Assembly (NCBI RefSeq): GCF_008087345.1
Contig: NZ_VHIB01000001.1
Coordinates: forward strand, 248,001 to 312,000
Source: Nocardioides caldifontis
GTDB lineage: Bacteria; Actinomycetota; Actinomycetes; Propionibacteriales; Nocardioidaceae
DNA: 64,000 nucleotides
Direction: 5' to 3'
The position numbers were made by a program, and so were the translations under genes. Every line of letters begins with the position of its first letter. Within the stretch, counting starts at the first letter, position 1. This document shows, piece by piece, positions 1-8,780 of this stretch. A model generated the notes under the pieces. That model was given only the letters and a program-made list of their open reading frames with translations, made no database searches and had not been told where the DNA came from.

Positions 1-102
1 GACAAGAAGTCTGTGATCCCACCAATCCGACGCCGGGCCCCCTGCGAATCCCAAGGCAGACAAGGGAAAACCCCCGCACCCACCCGAAGGGACTGCATTT
101 CC

Positions 103-774
103 ATGCGCCGTTACAAGAAATTCGCCGCCAGTGTGGCTGCGGTGTCCACCGTGGCCATGCTCGCCGCCTGTGGTGACGACTCCGAGCCCAGCGCCGGCAG
201 CTCGTCCGAGTCGACCGACATGGCCAGCGAGGCACCCAGCGAGTCGCCCAGCGAGGAGATGGAGACGGGCATGGACCCGGCTGCGAACCTGGTGGGCCCC
301 GGCTGCGCGGACTACGCCGAGCAGGTCCCCGAGGGTGCCGGCTCGGTGGAGGGGATGGCGCAGGACCCGGTCGCCGTGGCGGCCTCCAACAACCCGCTCC
401 TCAAGACCCTGACCGCCGCGGTCTCCGGTGCGCTGAACCCCGACGTGAACCTCGTCGACACCCTCAACGGCGACGAGTTCACCGTCTTCGCGCCGGTGGA
501 CGACGCCTTCGCGGCGGTCCCGAAGAAGACCGTGAACCAGCTCTCGAAGGACGCCGACCTGCTCACCACCGTGCTGACCTACCACGTGGTGCCCGGCCAG
601 ATCGCCCCGAGCGACCTCGCCGGCATGCAGGAGACCGTCCAGGGCGAGCCGGTCGAGGTGACCGGCTCCGGGGACGAGCTCATGGTCAACGGCGCCAACG
701 TCATCTGCGGCGGCGTCCAGACCGCCAACGCGACCGTCTACCTCGTCGACGGCGTGCTGATGCCTCCCATGTGA
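103..774 (+). CDS. Fasciclin (FAS1) domain lipoprotein
   Basis: Secreted lipoprotein of 223 residues. The N-terminus has basic residues, a hydrophobic stretch and a lipobox LAAC with Cys23, so it should be exported, lipidated and held on the outer face of the membrane. A Ser/Glu/Pro-rich linker (about residues 25-60) is followed by one FAS1 domain (about 85-222) with the typical [11 protein letters not shown] and LTYHVVPGQ motifs. FAS1 domains usually mediate adhesion or protein contacts, as in mycobacterial MPT70-type proteins; the partner is unknown. The ATG at 103 is preferred over an in-frame ATG at 13 because the signal peptide starts there and a GAAGG ribosome site lies at 86-90. It is convergent with the LysR gene, with a strong hairpin between them. 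Confidence 0.9.
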   Translation: MRRYKKFAASVAAVSTVAMLAACGDDSEPSAGSSSESTDMASEAPSESPSEEMETGMDPAANLVGPGCADYAEQVPEGAGSVEGMAQDPVAVAASNNPLLKTLTAAVSGALNPDVNLVDTLNGDEFTVFAPVDDAFAAVPKKTVNQLSKDADLLTTVLTYHVVPGQIAPSDLAGMQETVQGEPVEVTGSGDELMVNGANVICGGVQTANATVYLVDGVLMPPM

Positions 775-781
775 CGGGTGC

Positions 782-1720
782 TCACGCTGCACCCCCGTGG
801 CCCCGGTCGTCGACCGGGGCCACGGCTGCGTCCGGGTACCTCGCCTCGCAGAACGAGTTGAGCCTCCGAGCGACGTCCTCCACCACCCGGACGGCGTGGT
901 GGTCGGCCCGCCACGCCGCGTAGAGCCGGACCACGACGAGCCCGTCGCCGCTCTCGACCGCGACCGGCACGAGCCCGAACCGGGGGTCGTCGGAGACCAG
1001 CGCGACCCCGCGTCCGGCCGCCGCCACCGCCTGCGCCACCTCGGGGGTGCCCACCTCGGTGGTGGCGCCGAGCCGCACCCCGGCCGCCTGGATCGCGGTG
1101 TCCAGAGCCTGCCGGGAGTGCTGCTCGGGGCCGAGGAGCAGCAGCGGCTCCTCCGCGAGCTCCTCCAGCCTCACCGAGGTCCGGTCGGCCCACCGGTGCC
1201 CGGGGCGGACGTAGGCCCACACGGGCAACGACGCCAGCGGGAGCGACGCGAGGTGGTCGGGCGGCGGGACCGTGCCGACCGCGAGGTCCGCACCGGTCTC
1301 CACCGACGGGTAGATCTGCGCCGGGAGCCGCTCCTCCACCGTCGGCATCGGGTCGGTCGGCCCCCAGGTCGCCAGGAACGGCGCGATCACGTCGGTGAGC
1401 GTCGTACCGGGACAGCTGATCGTCATCGTGGTCAACGCGCCGGTGCGCAGGGCCGCGGCCGCGCTGGCGGCGATGTCGGCGCGGGCGACCAGCTCTCGCG
1501 CGATCGGCAGGAAGTGGCGCCCCGCCGAGGTGAGCGCCAGCCGCCCCTCGCCACGGGTGAAGAGGGTCAGCCCGAGCCGCCGCTCGAGCTCGCGCAGCTG
1601 GCGGGAGAGCGACGGCTGCGCGACGTGCACCACGCGGGCGGCAGCGGTCACGCTCCCCGCGTCGACGACGGCGAGGAAGTAGCGGAGCAGCCGCAGCTCG
1701 ATGACATACCTCCGAGGCAT
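782..1720 (-). CDS. LysR-family regulator, probably of gabT-gabD
   Basis: A 312-residue LysR-type regulator. The N-terminal winged helix-turn-helix (about residues 7-65) carries the classic pattern LRYFLAVVDAGSVTAAA followed by QPSLSRQLRELERRLG; a periplasmic-binding-protein-like effector domain fills residues 95-300. It is divergent from the GABA aminotransferase gene with only about 30 bases between starts, so it most likely controls gabT-gabD and itself; the effector would plausibly be GABA or a breakdown product (inference). The ATG at 1720 is used. A GGAGG lies just downstream of that ATG, so a slightly later start is possible. Confidence 0.85.
   Translation of the reverse strand: MPRRYVIELRLLRYFLAVVDAGSVTAAARVVHVAQPSLSRQLRELERRLGLTLFTRGEGRLALTSAGRHFLPIARELVARADIAASAAAALRTGALTTMTISCPGTTLTDVIAPFLATWGPTDPMPTVEERLPAQIYPSVETGADLAVGTVPPPDHLASLPLASLPVWAYVRPGHRWADRTSVRLEELAEEPLLLLGPEQHSRQALDTAIQAAGVRLGATTEVGTPEVAQAVAAAGRGVALVSDDPRFGLVPVAVESGDGLVVVRLYAAWRADHHAVRVVEDVARRLNSFCEARYPDAAVAPVDDRGHGGAA
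795..825. terminator. Bidirectional hairpin between convergent genes
   Basis: A perfect inverted repeat with 15-base arms (795-809 and 811-825, arm CCGTGGCCCCGGTCG) lies just after the fasciclin stop and inside the last codons of the convergent LysR gene. There is no U-tract, as is usual in very G+C-rich genomes. It probably stops transcription from both sides. Confidence 0.7.
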
Positions 1721-1742
1721 GGGAGGGGGAACAAACAGGTAT
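1706..1742. promoter_or_regulatory. Candidate LysR operator between lysR and gabT
   Basis: An inverted repeat ATACCT (1706-1711) and AGGTAT (1737-1742), 25 bases apart, spans the short divergent region. Part of it overlaps the start of the LysR gene. The spacing is longer than a standard T-N11-A box, so this is tentative. Confidence 0.35.
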
Positions 1743-1750
1743 TGGACAGT

Positions 1751-3115
1751 ATGGCTCCTCGGGCGTTCGATGAGCGGGTGAGCATCGACCAGAACCGCCG
1801 CCTCGTCACCTCGCTCCCGGGCCCCCGTTCCCAGGAGCTCCACGCGCGCAAGAACGCCGCCGTCTCCTCCGGGGTCGGCGTCGGGCTCCCGGCGTACATC
1901 GAGAAGGCCGGCGGCGGCATCCTCGTCGACGTCGACGGCAACCACCTCATCGACTTCGGCTCCGGCATCGCCGTGACCACCGTCGGCAACGCCGCCCCCG
2001 CGGTCGTCGCCAACGTGCAGGAGCAGGTCGCCGACCTCACCCACACCTGCTTCATGGTGACGCCCTACGAGGAGTACGTCGCCGTAGCCGAGGCGCTCGC
2101 CGAGCTCACCCCCGGCGACCACGAGAAGCGCAGCGCGCTGTTCAACTCCGGCGCCGAGGCCGTCGAGAACGCGATCAAGATCGCCCGCACCTACACCGGC
2201 CGGGACGCGGTCGTCGCGTTCGACCACGCCTACCACGGCCGGACGAACCTCACGATGGCGTTGACCGCCAAGAGCATGCCGTACAAGCACGGCTTCGGGC
2301 CGTTCTCGCCCGAGGTCTACCGCGCGCCGATGGCCTACCCGCTGCGCTGGCCGACCGGCGCCGACCGCTGCGGCGACGAGGCGTTCCAGGCGTTCGTCGA
2401 CATGGTCCACACCCAGGTCGGCGAGACGAACTGCGCCGCGGTCATCATCGAGCCGATCCAGGGCGAGGGCGGGTTCATCGTGCCGCCGCAGGGGTGGCTG
2501 AGCCGCATCGCCGACTTCTGCCGCGAGCACGGCATCGTCCTCATCGCCGACGAGATCCAGACCGGCTTCTGCCGCACCGGCGACTGGTTCGCCTGCGACC
2601 ACGAGGGCGTCGTCCCCGACCTGATCACCACCGCCAAGGGGATCGCCGGCGGGCTGCCGCTCGCCGCGGTCACCGGCCGCGCCGAGATCATGGACTCCGT
2701 CCACAGCGGCGGGCTCGGCGGCACCTACGGCGGCAACCCGGTCGCCTGCGCCGCCGCCCTCGGCGCCATCGCGACGATGAAGGAGACCGACGCCTGCGCC
2801 CGCGCCAAGCAGATCGAGGCGCTGTTCGTGCCCCGGCTCGAGGCGCTGCGCAGCAAGTACGACGTGGTGGCCGACGTCCGCGGCCGCGGCGCGATGCTCG
2901 CGATCGAGCTCACCGCCGGCGCCGGCGACCTGACGCCGAACCCGAAGGCGACCGCCGCGATCAACGCCTACTGCCACAGCCAGGGGCTGGTCACGCTGAC
3001 CGCCGGCACGTTCGGCAACGTCTTCCGGTTCCTCCCGCCGCTGTCCTCGCCGGACCACCTGCTGACCGAGGGGCTGGACATCATCGACGAGGCGTTCGCC
3101 TCCGTCCTCGGCTGA
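1751..3115 (+). CDS. gabT: 4-aminobutyrate aminotransferase
   Basis: PLP-dependent class III aminotransferase of 454 residues that moves the amino group of GABA to 2-oxoglutarate, giving succinate semialdehyde and glutamate. Visible signatures are NSGAEAVENAIKIAR (about 132-146), the IIEPIQGEGG loop (232-241), the cofactor-binding Asp267 in IADEIQTG and the Schiff-base Lys296 in TTAKGIAGG. Length is normal for GabT. The ATG at 1751 has no clear ribosome site and may be leaderless; a GTG at 1778 is the alternative. The succinate-semialdehyde dehydrogenase follows 85 bases later, so the two make a GABA-to-succinate unit. Confidence 0.92.
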   Translation: MAPRAFDERVSIDQNRRLVTSLPGPRSQELHARKNAAVSSGVGVGLPAYIEKAGGGILVDVDGNHLIDFGSGIAVTTVGNAAPAVVANVQEQVADLTHTCFMVTPYEEYVAVAEALAELTPGDHEKRSALFNSGAEAVENAIKIARTYTGRDAVVAFDHAYHGRTNLTMALTAKSMPYKHGFGPFSPEVYRAPMAYPLRWPTGADRCGDEAFQAFVDMVHTQVGETNCAAVIIEPIQGEGGFIVPPQGWLSRIADFCREHGIVLIADEIQTGFCRTGDWFACDHEGVVPDLITTAKGIAGGLPLAAVTGRAEIMDSVHSGGLGGTYGGNPVACAAALGAIATMKETDACARAKQIEALFVPRLEALRSKYDVVADVRGRGAMLAIELTAGAGDLTPNPKATAAINAYCHSQGLVTLTAGTFGNVFRFLPPLSSPDHLLTEGLDIIDEAFASVLG

Positions 3116-3200
3116 CCAACTCCCCGACGTCGGCATGCCGACCGGGCCCGGTGGGCACGGTCGGCACGACCTCCCCTCCCCACGAGCAAGGCTGGAGCGC

Positions 3201-4655
3201 ATGAACGAGCAGGAACTCCTCGGCAAGATCAACACCGGCCTCTACATCGGCGGTGAGTGGCGCGACTCCTCGGACGGGCGCACCCTCGACGTGGAGGACC
3301 CGGCGACCGGGAAGACGCTGACCAGCGTCGCCGACGCGACCGTCGAGGACGGCGCCGCGGCTCTCGACGCCGCCGTGGCCGCGCAGGCCGAGTGGGCGGC
3401 GACCCCGCCCCGCGAGCGCGGCGAGCTGCTGCGTTCCGCGTTCGACCTGATCAACGAGCGCGCCGACGAGTTCGCGCTGCTGATGACGCTGGAGATGGGC
3501 AAGCCGCTCGCGCAGTCGAAGGGCGAGGTCGCCTACGGCGGCGAGTTCTTCCGCTGGTTCTCCGAGGAGGCCGTGCGCATCGCCGGCCGCTGGTCGACCG
3601 CGCCCGACGGCAAGACCCGGCTGGTCACGATGAAGCAGCCGGTCGGCCCGACGCTGATGATCACCCCGTGGAACTTCCCGCTCGCGATGGGGACCCGCAA
3701 GATCGGCCCGGCGATCGCCGCCGGCTGCACGATGGTGATCAAGCCCGCCGGCCAGACCCCGCTGACGATGCTGGCGCTCGCCCAGCTCCTCGAGGAGGTC
3801 GGCGTCCCGAAGGGCGTCGTCAACGTCGTGACCACGAGCCGCACCGGTGACGTGATGGAGCCGATCATCGGCGACCCGCGGCTCCGGAAGCTCACCTTCA
3901 CCGGCTCCACCCCGGTCGGGAAGAACCTGGTCCGCCAGTCCGCCGACCAGCTGCTCCGGGTGTCGATGGAGCTCGGCGGCAACGCGCCGTTCCTGGTCTT
4001 CGAGGACGCCGACCTCGACGCGGCGGTCGAGGGCGCGATGCTCGCGAAGATGCGCAACATGGGCGAGGCGTGCACCGCGGCCAACCGGTTCCTCGTGCAC
4101 GAGTCGGTCGCCGACGAGTTCGCCCGCCGGTTCGCCGCGAAGATGGACGAGCAGGTCCTCGGCCGCGGCACCGAGGAGGGTGTGACGGTCGGCCCGCTCA
4201 TCGACGACAAGCAGCTCGGGAAGGTCGCCGAGCTCGTCGACGACGCCACCTCCCGCGGCGCCTCCGTGGTGACCGGCGGCTCGAAGACCGGCGACGCCGG
4301 GTACTTCTTCCAGCCGACCGTCCTCAAGGACGTCCCCGCCGAGGCCGACCTGGTCCGCGAGGAGATCTTCGGGCCGGTCGCGCCGATCACCACGTTCTCC
4401 GAGGAGGACAAGGCGGTCCAGATGGCCAACGACACCGAGTACGGCCTCGTCGCCTACGCCTTCACCACCGACCTCGGTCGTGCGGTGCGGGTCAGCGAGT
4501 CGCTGCACTTCGGGATGGTCGGCGTCAACCAGGGGATCGTCTCGAACCCCGCCGCGCCGTTCGGTGGCGTCAAGCAGTCCGGCTTCGGCCGGGAGGGCGG
4601 CATCGAGGGGATCGAGGAGTACCTCGACGTCAAGTACGTCGGGATCGCCCCCTGA
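3201..4655 (+). CDS. gabD: Succinate-semialdehyde dehydrogenase
   Basis: NAD(P)-dependent aldehyde dehydrogenase of 484 residues, converting succinate semialdehyde to succinate for the citric acid cycle. Key residues are Asn158 in PWNFP, general base Glu257 in MELGG and catalytic Cys291 in NMGEACTAANR. The family more often has NxGQxC around the cysteine, so NMGEAC is a mild variant. The ATG at 3201 follows a GGAGC-type ribosome site. It lies directly downstream of gabT, which supports the substrate call; general aldehyde dehydrogenase activity is possible. The intergenic region before DUF4235 carries two copies of an interspersed repeat. Confidence 0.88.
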   Translation: MNEQELLGKINTGLYIGGEWRDSSDGRTLDVEDPATGKTLTSVADATVEDGAAALDAAVAAQAEWAATPPRERGELLRSAFDLINERADEFALLMTLEMGKPLAQSKGEVAYGGEFFRWFSEEAVRIAGRWSTAPDGKTRLVTMKQPVGPTLMITPWNFPLAMGTRKIGPAIAAGCTMVIKPAGQTPLTMLALAQLLEEVGVPKGVVNVVTTSRTGDVMEPIIGDPRLRKLTFTGSTPVGKNLVRQSADQLLRVSMELGGNAPFLVFEDADLDAAVEGAMLAKMRNMGEACTAANRFLVHESVADEFARRFAAKMDEQVLGRGTEEGVTVGPLIDDKQLGKVAELVDDATSRGASVVTGGSKTGDAGYFFQPTVLKDVPAEADLVREEIFGPVAPITTFSEEDKAVQMANDTEYGLVAYAFTTDLGRAVRVSESLHFGMVGVNQGIVSNPAAPFGGVKQSGFGREGGIEGIEEYLDVKYVGIAP

Positions 4656-4679
4656 CCTGACGCGCCGTGAGGGGCTGGC

Positions 4680-4730
4680 GTCGAGCCGCCCCTCGTGGCG
4701 CGCGGGGGGCGTTGAGCCGCCCCTCGTGGC
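4680..4730. repeat. Interspersed repeat, two direct units
   Basis: Two units of GTYGAGCCGCCCCTCGTGG begin at 4680 and 4711, in the 75-base gap between the convergent gabD and DUF4235 genes. The same unit recurs at 9596 and, inverted, three times at about 10099-10183. It is not coding and has no transposase nearby. Confidence 0.75.
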
Positions 4731-5027
4731 TCAGTCGCCCGGCCACTCCCCGGTCCAGCGCTCGAACGCCCGGGCGCCGCCGCGGTTCACGATGGTGCGG
4801 ACGACGGCGAAGATCGCGCCCTGGATCGCGGCGGCCGTCAGGATCTCCTTGAGCGGGTACTCGGTCTCCAGCGGCCCCGGCGGGTCGGAGGCCGGCCCGG
4901 GCGTCGCGCGCTTCCACACCTGGTCGAAGATCTTCCCGGCGATGAGCCCGGCGATGAGGCTGCTCACGAGCCCCACCGGCCGGTAGAGGACCATCGCGGA
5001 CTTGCTCGTCTGCTTCTCCGGCTTCAT
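4731..5027 (-). CDS. DUF4235 membrane protein
   Basis: A 98-residue protein with the DUF4235 pattern: two hydrophobic segments (about 20-38 and 60-78), a KIFDQVWKR motif after the first and VVRTIVNRGGARAFERWTG near the end. The family is common in actinobacteria, is membrane-located and has no known function. It is a single gene, convergent with gabD and followed on the same strand by the TetR gene. Confidence 0.85.
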   Translation of the reverse strand: MKPEKQTSKSAMVLYRPVGLVSSLIAGLIAGKIFDQVWKRATPGPASDPPGPLETEYPLKEILTAAAIQGAIFAVVRTIVNRGGARAFERWTGEWPGD

Positions 5028-5055
5028 GGGGCCACCGTTCCCCCACGTGCAGGGG

Positions 5056-5646
5056 TCAACCGGCTTCGACCAGCGCGGACACCAGCGCCCGCAGGTGCTC
5101 CTCCACGTGCTCGCGACCGAGCCCCTGGTCGTGGCGGAGCGACCCCCAGGTGGTCACCTCGAGCGCGGTGGTCAGCAGGGTCGCGAGCCGCTCCCGTCGT
5201 ACGCCGCGCCGACGGGCGAGCTGCGGAGCGAGCACGGAGGTGACCCACTCCCGGTGAGCGGCCCGACCACCGGAGACCAGCTCGGCGAGCTCCTCGTGGC
5301 GGAGCGCGAGCGCCTGCATCCGCAGGGTCCCGTCGCCACGCTCCTCGTAGTCGGCGACCACCACCGAGACGACCGACGAGACGTCGCCGACCACGGCCCG
5401 GGATCGCACCGCCTCGATCCGGGGCGCCACTCGCTCGGCCACCCCGGTGACGTAGAGCTGCAGCTTGCTGCCGAAGTGGTTCACCACCGTCTGCTGGGAG
5501 ACACCGGCGGCCTTCGCGACGTCGGCGAGCGTGACCTCGTCGTACCACCGCCCCTCGAAGGAGCGCTCGGCCGCGTCGAGGATCGACTCGCGGGTGCGGC
5601 GTACCGACTCGGCGCGAGCCGACATGTCGTAGCTGCGGCGGCCCAT
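5056..5646 (-). CDS. TetR-family repressor of the adjacent glycosyltransferase
   Basis: A 196-residue TetR-family regulator. Residues 15-62 form the DNA-binding domain, with ILDAAERSFEGRWYDEVTLADVAKAAGVS leading into the recognition helix QQTVVNHFGSK. The C-terminal ligand domain is not recognisable as a subfamily. It is divergent from a GT1 glycosyltransferase with 79 bases between starts; a perfect CACAAAT/ATTTGTG palindrome lies over that gene's promoter. It therefore probably represses the glycosyltransferase, and perhaps itself, until a ligand such as a macrolide-like compound is bound (inference). Confidence 0.85.
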   Translation of the reverse strand: MGRRSYDMSARAESVRRTRESILDAAERSFEGRWYDEVTLADVAKAAGVSQQTVVNHFGSKLQLYVTGVAERVAPRIEAVRSRAVVGDVSSVVSVVVADYEERGDGTLRMQALALRHEELAELVSGGRAAHREWVTSVLAPQLARRRGVRRERLATLLTTALEVTTWGSLRHDQGLGREHVEEHLRALVSALVEAG

Positions 5647-5667
5647 GGTCCCTCATTTCGTTGGGAC

Positions 5668-5696
5668 TTGACACAAATGATTTGTGCCTCACACTA
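5668..5696 (+). promoter_or_regulatory. Promoter with TetR palindrome
   Basis: A consensus -35 TTGACA (5668-5673) overlaps a perfect palindrome CACAAATGATTTGTG (5672-5686), with a weak -10 around 5690-5696. The palindrome fills the spacer, which is ideal for TetR repression of the rightward glycosyltransferase gene. Confidence 0.7.
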
Positions 5697-5725
5697 ACAG
5701 AAACGTCAGCGAACCGGAGGCCGCC

Positions 5726-6967
5726 ATGTCGCGCTTTCTCGTCTACACCGCTCCCGCGGTCGGGCACGTGCTCCCGCTCGTCCCCGGGATGCTCGAGCTG
5801 CAGCGCCGCGGCCACGCCGTGCACGTGCGCACGCTCCCCTCGCTCGTCGGGATCCTGCAGGAGCTGGGGCTCGACGCGGCCCCGGTGTCGCCCGGCGTCC
5901 TCGGGGTGACCGTCACCGACTTCGAGGCGACCACCGACGCGGAGCGGCTGGCCAAGGGGTACGTCGACCTGATGGAGCGGGGGCGCCACGACGGTCCCGA
6001 CCTCGAGCGGGCGATCGCCGAGGTCCGCCCGGACGCGCTGGTCGTCGACGTGATCTCCTACGGTGCCCAGGCCCGCGCCGAGGCGTCCGGGCTGCCGTGG
6101 GCGCTGAGCATGCCGTCGCTCGCGCCGTTCCCCGGCCGTGGGATCCCGCCGTACGGGCTGGGGATGCGGCCGGCGCGCACGCCGCTCGGCCGGGTGCGCG
6201 ACGCCGTGCTGTGGCCGCTGGTCGAGCGGCACTTCGGCAAGGCCATGCTGCCCGGGTGCAACGCCCTGCGGGCCGAGGCCGGGCTCGCCCCGCTCGCCTC
6301 GCCGCTGGAGCTGTACCGCGCACCGTCGCGGGTGCTGGTGATGACCGGCCCGCCGTTGGAGTACCCGCGGGACGCGGTGCCGGCGAACGTCTGCTTCGTC
6401 GGGTTCCAGCCCTGGGACGCGCCGGGGTCGGCGCCGGAGTACCTCGCCGAGCCGGGCGACCCCTGGGTGCTGGTGACCTGCTCCAGCGACTACCAGGGCG
6501 ACGAGGAGCTCGCCCGGGTGGCGGTCGAGGCGCTGGCCGACGAGCCGGTGCGCGTGCTGGTGACGCTGGGCCACGCCGAAGGCGTCCCGGAGCTGCCAAC
6601 GGCGCGCAACGTCCGCGTCGAGCAGTTCGTCTCCCACGGCCACGTGCTGCCGCGCGCCGCGGCGGTCGTCTGCCACGGAGGCATGGGGATCGTCGCGAAG
6701 TCGGTGGCGGCCGGAGTGCCCCTCGTGTGCGTGCCGTTCGGCCGCGACCAACCGGAGATCGCGCGGCGGGTGGCGGAGTCGGGTGCCGGCGTGGTGGTGA
6801 AGCAGAATCAGCTCCGCGCCGACCGGCTCCGCACCGCCGTACGGCGGGCGCGGGGGCTGTCGTCCGAGGCGGACCGTGCCGCGCGGGTGATGGCCGAGCA
6901 CAGCGGCCCCGGGCCGCTGGCGACCGCCGTCGAGGAGCTGGTCCCGAACGGTCACCCGGTGGGGTGA
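5726..6967 (+). CDS. GT1-family glycosyltransferase, macrolide-glycosyltransferase type
   Basis: A 413-residue glycosyltransferase of the UGT/MGT family. The N-terminal half starts with the acceptor-domain signature FLVYTAPAVGHVLPLVPGM; the C-terminal half carries the nucleotide-sugar signature HGGMGIVAKSVAAGVPLVCV (about residues 315-334) followed by PFGRDQPEIA. Such enzymes move a sugar from a nucleotide donor to a small hydrophobic molecule, for example to inactivate macrolides. The ATG at 5726 follows a perfect CCGGAGG ribosome site. The TetR gene and operator suggest induction by its acceptor. It overlaps the convergent methyltransferase gene by 16 bases. Confidence 0.85.
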   Translation: MSRFLVYTAPAVGHVLPLVPGMLELQRRGHAVHVRTLPSLVGILQELGLDAAPVSPGVLGVTVTDFEATTDAERLAKGYVDLMERGRHDGPDLERAIAEVRPDALVVDVISYGAQARAEASGLPWALSMPSLAPFPGRGIPPYGLGMRPARTPLGRVRDAVLWPLVERHFGKAMLPGCNALRAEAGLAPLASPLELYRAPSRVLVMTGPPLEYPRDAVPANVCFVGFQPWDAPGSAPEYLAEPGDPWVLVTCSSDYQGDEELARVAVEALADEPVRVLVTLGHAEGVPELPTARNVRVEQFVSHGHVLPRAAAVVCHGGMGIVAKSVAAGVPLVCVPFGRDQPEIARRVAESGAGVVVKQNQLRADRLRTAVRRARGLSSEADRAARVMAEHSGPGPLATAVEELVPNGHPVG

Positions 6968-7425
6968 GCGACCAGCGCGAGGAGCCTTCCGTCCTGGACC
7001 CGGTTCCACGTGAAACCGGCCGCCCTGAGGTGCTCCCCCACCGGACCGTCCACCCGCGGGTCGCCCGGGGTCATCAGCTCGTACCCGACGACGAACCGGC
7101 CGCCCGGGGCGAGGAGCCGTCGCACCACGGCGAGCTCCGCAGTGGCCGGCCCGGTCCAGAAGACGTTGACGTCGATCGCCAGCACCCGGTCGAACCGCTC
7201 CTCGAGCTCGAGCGTGGCGAGGGTGCTCCGGACGAAGGTGGCGGCCGGGTTCCGTGCGGCGGCCCGCCGTACGGCGGTGGCCGAGCGGTCGACGCCGACA
7301 TACCGCCCGGTCGTCAGCCGCGCGCCGAGCAGCTCCGCGGCGAATCCGACCCCGCAGCCGACCTCGAGCACCGTCGAGCCCGGCTCGACGTCGAGCAACC
7401 CGACCGCCCAGGCGTGCCGGTTCAC
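6952..7425 (-). CDS. Small class I SAM-dependent methyltransferase
   Basis: A 157-residue methyltransferase made of little more than the Rossmann core: motif I VLEVGCGVGFAAELLGA (about 19-35), the acidic VGVDRS after strand 2, and an IDVNVFW segment near motif IV. It starts with GTG at 7425, inside the stop of the upstream YwaF-like gene (GTGA overlap), so the two are translationally coupled. The acceptor is unknown; it is shorter than most small-molecule methyltransferases but the SAM-binding residues look intact. Confidence 0.75.
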   Translation of the reverse strand: MNRHAWAVGLLDVEPGSTVLEVGCGVGFAAELLGARLTTGRYVGVDRSATAVRRAAARNPAATFVRSTLATLELEERFDRVLAIDVNVFWTGPATAELAVVRRLLAPGGRFVVGYELMTPGDPRVDGPVGEHLRAAGFTWNRVQDGRLLALVAHPTG

Positions 7426-8150
7426 GTGCGCACGACCTCCCGGCCGCGCTGGCGGGCGGCCACCGTCCACGGCAGCGTGAGGAGGAGCGCCCACGCCACC
7501 GTGATGATCGCGATCTCGGCGACGACGTACCACGGCCACGGCCCGAGGAGATCCAGCAGCGAGGCCGACCGCGGCTTGGCGTTGAGGTAGCCGTAGTTGG
7601 TGTCGACGACGACGTTGAAGAGGAAGACGACGACCGCCCAGGCCAGCGTCGCGCCGACGGTGAACCGGTAGAGCCGCCAGGTCGGACGGACGCCGAGCCC
7701 CCAGGTCAGGTATGCCGCGGACCAGACGACCAGGAAGTGCAGCGCCCAGAAGCCGAAGTACCTCGGGTGCGGGAACCCCTCGGCCAACGACGGCGTCAGC
7801 ACGCCCTGCGAGGTCAGCGTCAGCCCGACGTAGTAGGTGAACGCCGACGCCCGCGGCGACCTGGTCCAGAGCGCGACCACGGTCATCAGCGTCGCGAGGT
7901 CGCAGAGCGCGAGCGGGAGCGACGTGTCGACGTCGAAGTCCCCGGGAGTCAGCTGGTAGCCCTGCATCGCCAGCGCGACGACGGCGAGCACCACCGCCGC
8001 CGTCCGGCGCGCGGGGAGCTCGAGGGGCGTGTCCCGGTGTGCCCGCCCCCAGGCAGCCGCGACCACCAGCCCGGCGACGAAGATCCCCAGCAGCACCAGG
8101 TGCTCGCCCGAGAAGGCCTCGAAGCGGGTGGTGGCGGCGAGCGGGGTCAC
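7422..8150 (-). CDS. YwaF/TIGR02206-family membrane protein
   Basis: A 242-residue integral membrane protein with about six hydrophobic segments, matching the TIGR02206/YwaF family by patterns such as SGEHLVLLGIF near the start, the LPLALCDLA helix and VVVDTNYGYLNAKP. Function is unknown. It starts with GTG at 8150 and its stop overlaps the methyltransferase start. No clear promoter was found. Confidence 0.8.
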   Translation of the reverse strand: MTPLAATTRFEAFSGEHLVLLGIFVAGLVVAAAWGRAHRDTPLELPARRTAAVVLAVVALAMQGYQLTPGDFDVDTSLPLALCDLATLMTVVALWTRSPRASAFTYYVGLTLTSQGVLTPSLAEGFPHPRYFGFWALHFLVVWSAAYLTWGLGVRPTWRLYRFTVGATLAWAVVVFLFNVVVDTNYGYLNAKPRSASLLDLLGPWPWYVVAEIAIITVAWALLLTLPWTVAARQRGREVVRT

Positions 8151-8197
8151 CCGTCCATGGTGCCCGTCCCCTCACCTGCGCGCCTGAGCACGATTGC

Positions 8198-8746
8198 TCA
8201 ACCCAGCGACTTCGCCCACTCCGCGACCCGCGCTGCCGATTCCTCGTCGGAGAGGTCCTCGACCCGGGTCATCACCGACCAGCGGACGCCGAAGGGGTCG
8301 CGGATGCTGGCGTAGCGGTCACCGGAGACGAAGTTCGTCACCGGCTCGCGCACCGTGGCGCCGTGCTCGACGGCCCGCGCGACGACCGCGTCGACGTCGG
8401 GTCGGTACAGCCCCATCGAGTAGCAGTCGTCCTCCCCCTCCGGCTTCGGGACGAGGTGGAACGCCGGGTTCGGGTCGCCGAGCTGGAGCTGGCCCTGCCC
8501 GAGGTCGAGGACGGCGTGCGCGACGATCGTGCGGCCGTCGGGGCCGGGCATGTCCGTACGATCGACGAGCCGGGCGCCGAACACCTCGGTGTAGAAGGTG
8601 ATCGCGGCCTCGGCAGGCTCGACGACGAGGAACGGTGTCAGCGAGGTCGCGGACCTCGGGGTCCCGTCGACGGTGTGCTCGCCGTTCGCCGGGGCGCGCA
8701 GCTCGGTGGCGGGCTGGGTCGTGGTCTCGGTGGTGGTCTCGGTCAT
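8198..8746 (-). CDS. VOC-superfamily (glyoxalase/PhnB-like) protein
   Basis: A 182-residue protein with a Thr-rich N-terminal tail of about 40 residues and then a vicinal-oxygen-chelate fold (about 45-165): SLTPFLVVEPAEAAITFYTEV, AVLDLGQGQLQLGD and RDPFGVRWSVMTR. PhnB/YdhR-like members have varied or unknown roles. The ATG at 8746 is chosen over upstream starts because those would run into the divergent AraC gene. The AraC-type regulator starts only 34 bases away and may control it. Confidence 0.8.
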   Translation of the reverse strand: MTETTTETTTQPATELRAPANGEHTVDGTPRSATSLTPFLVVEPAEAAITFYTEVFGARLVDRTDMPGPDGRTIVAHAVLDLGQGQLQLGDPNPAFHLVPKPEGEDDCYSMGLYRPDVDAVVARAVEHGATVREPVTNFVSGDRYASIRDPFGVRWSVMTRVEDLSDEESAARVAEWAKSLG

Positions 8747-8780
8747 GGCACGACGGTAGGAGTGGTCGGCAGGTGGGCGC

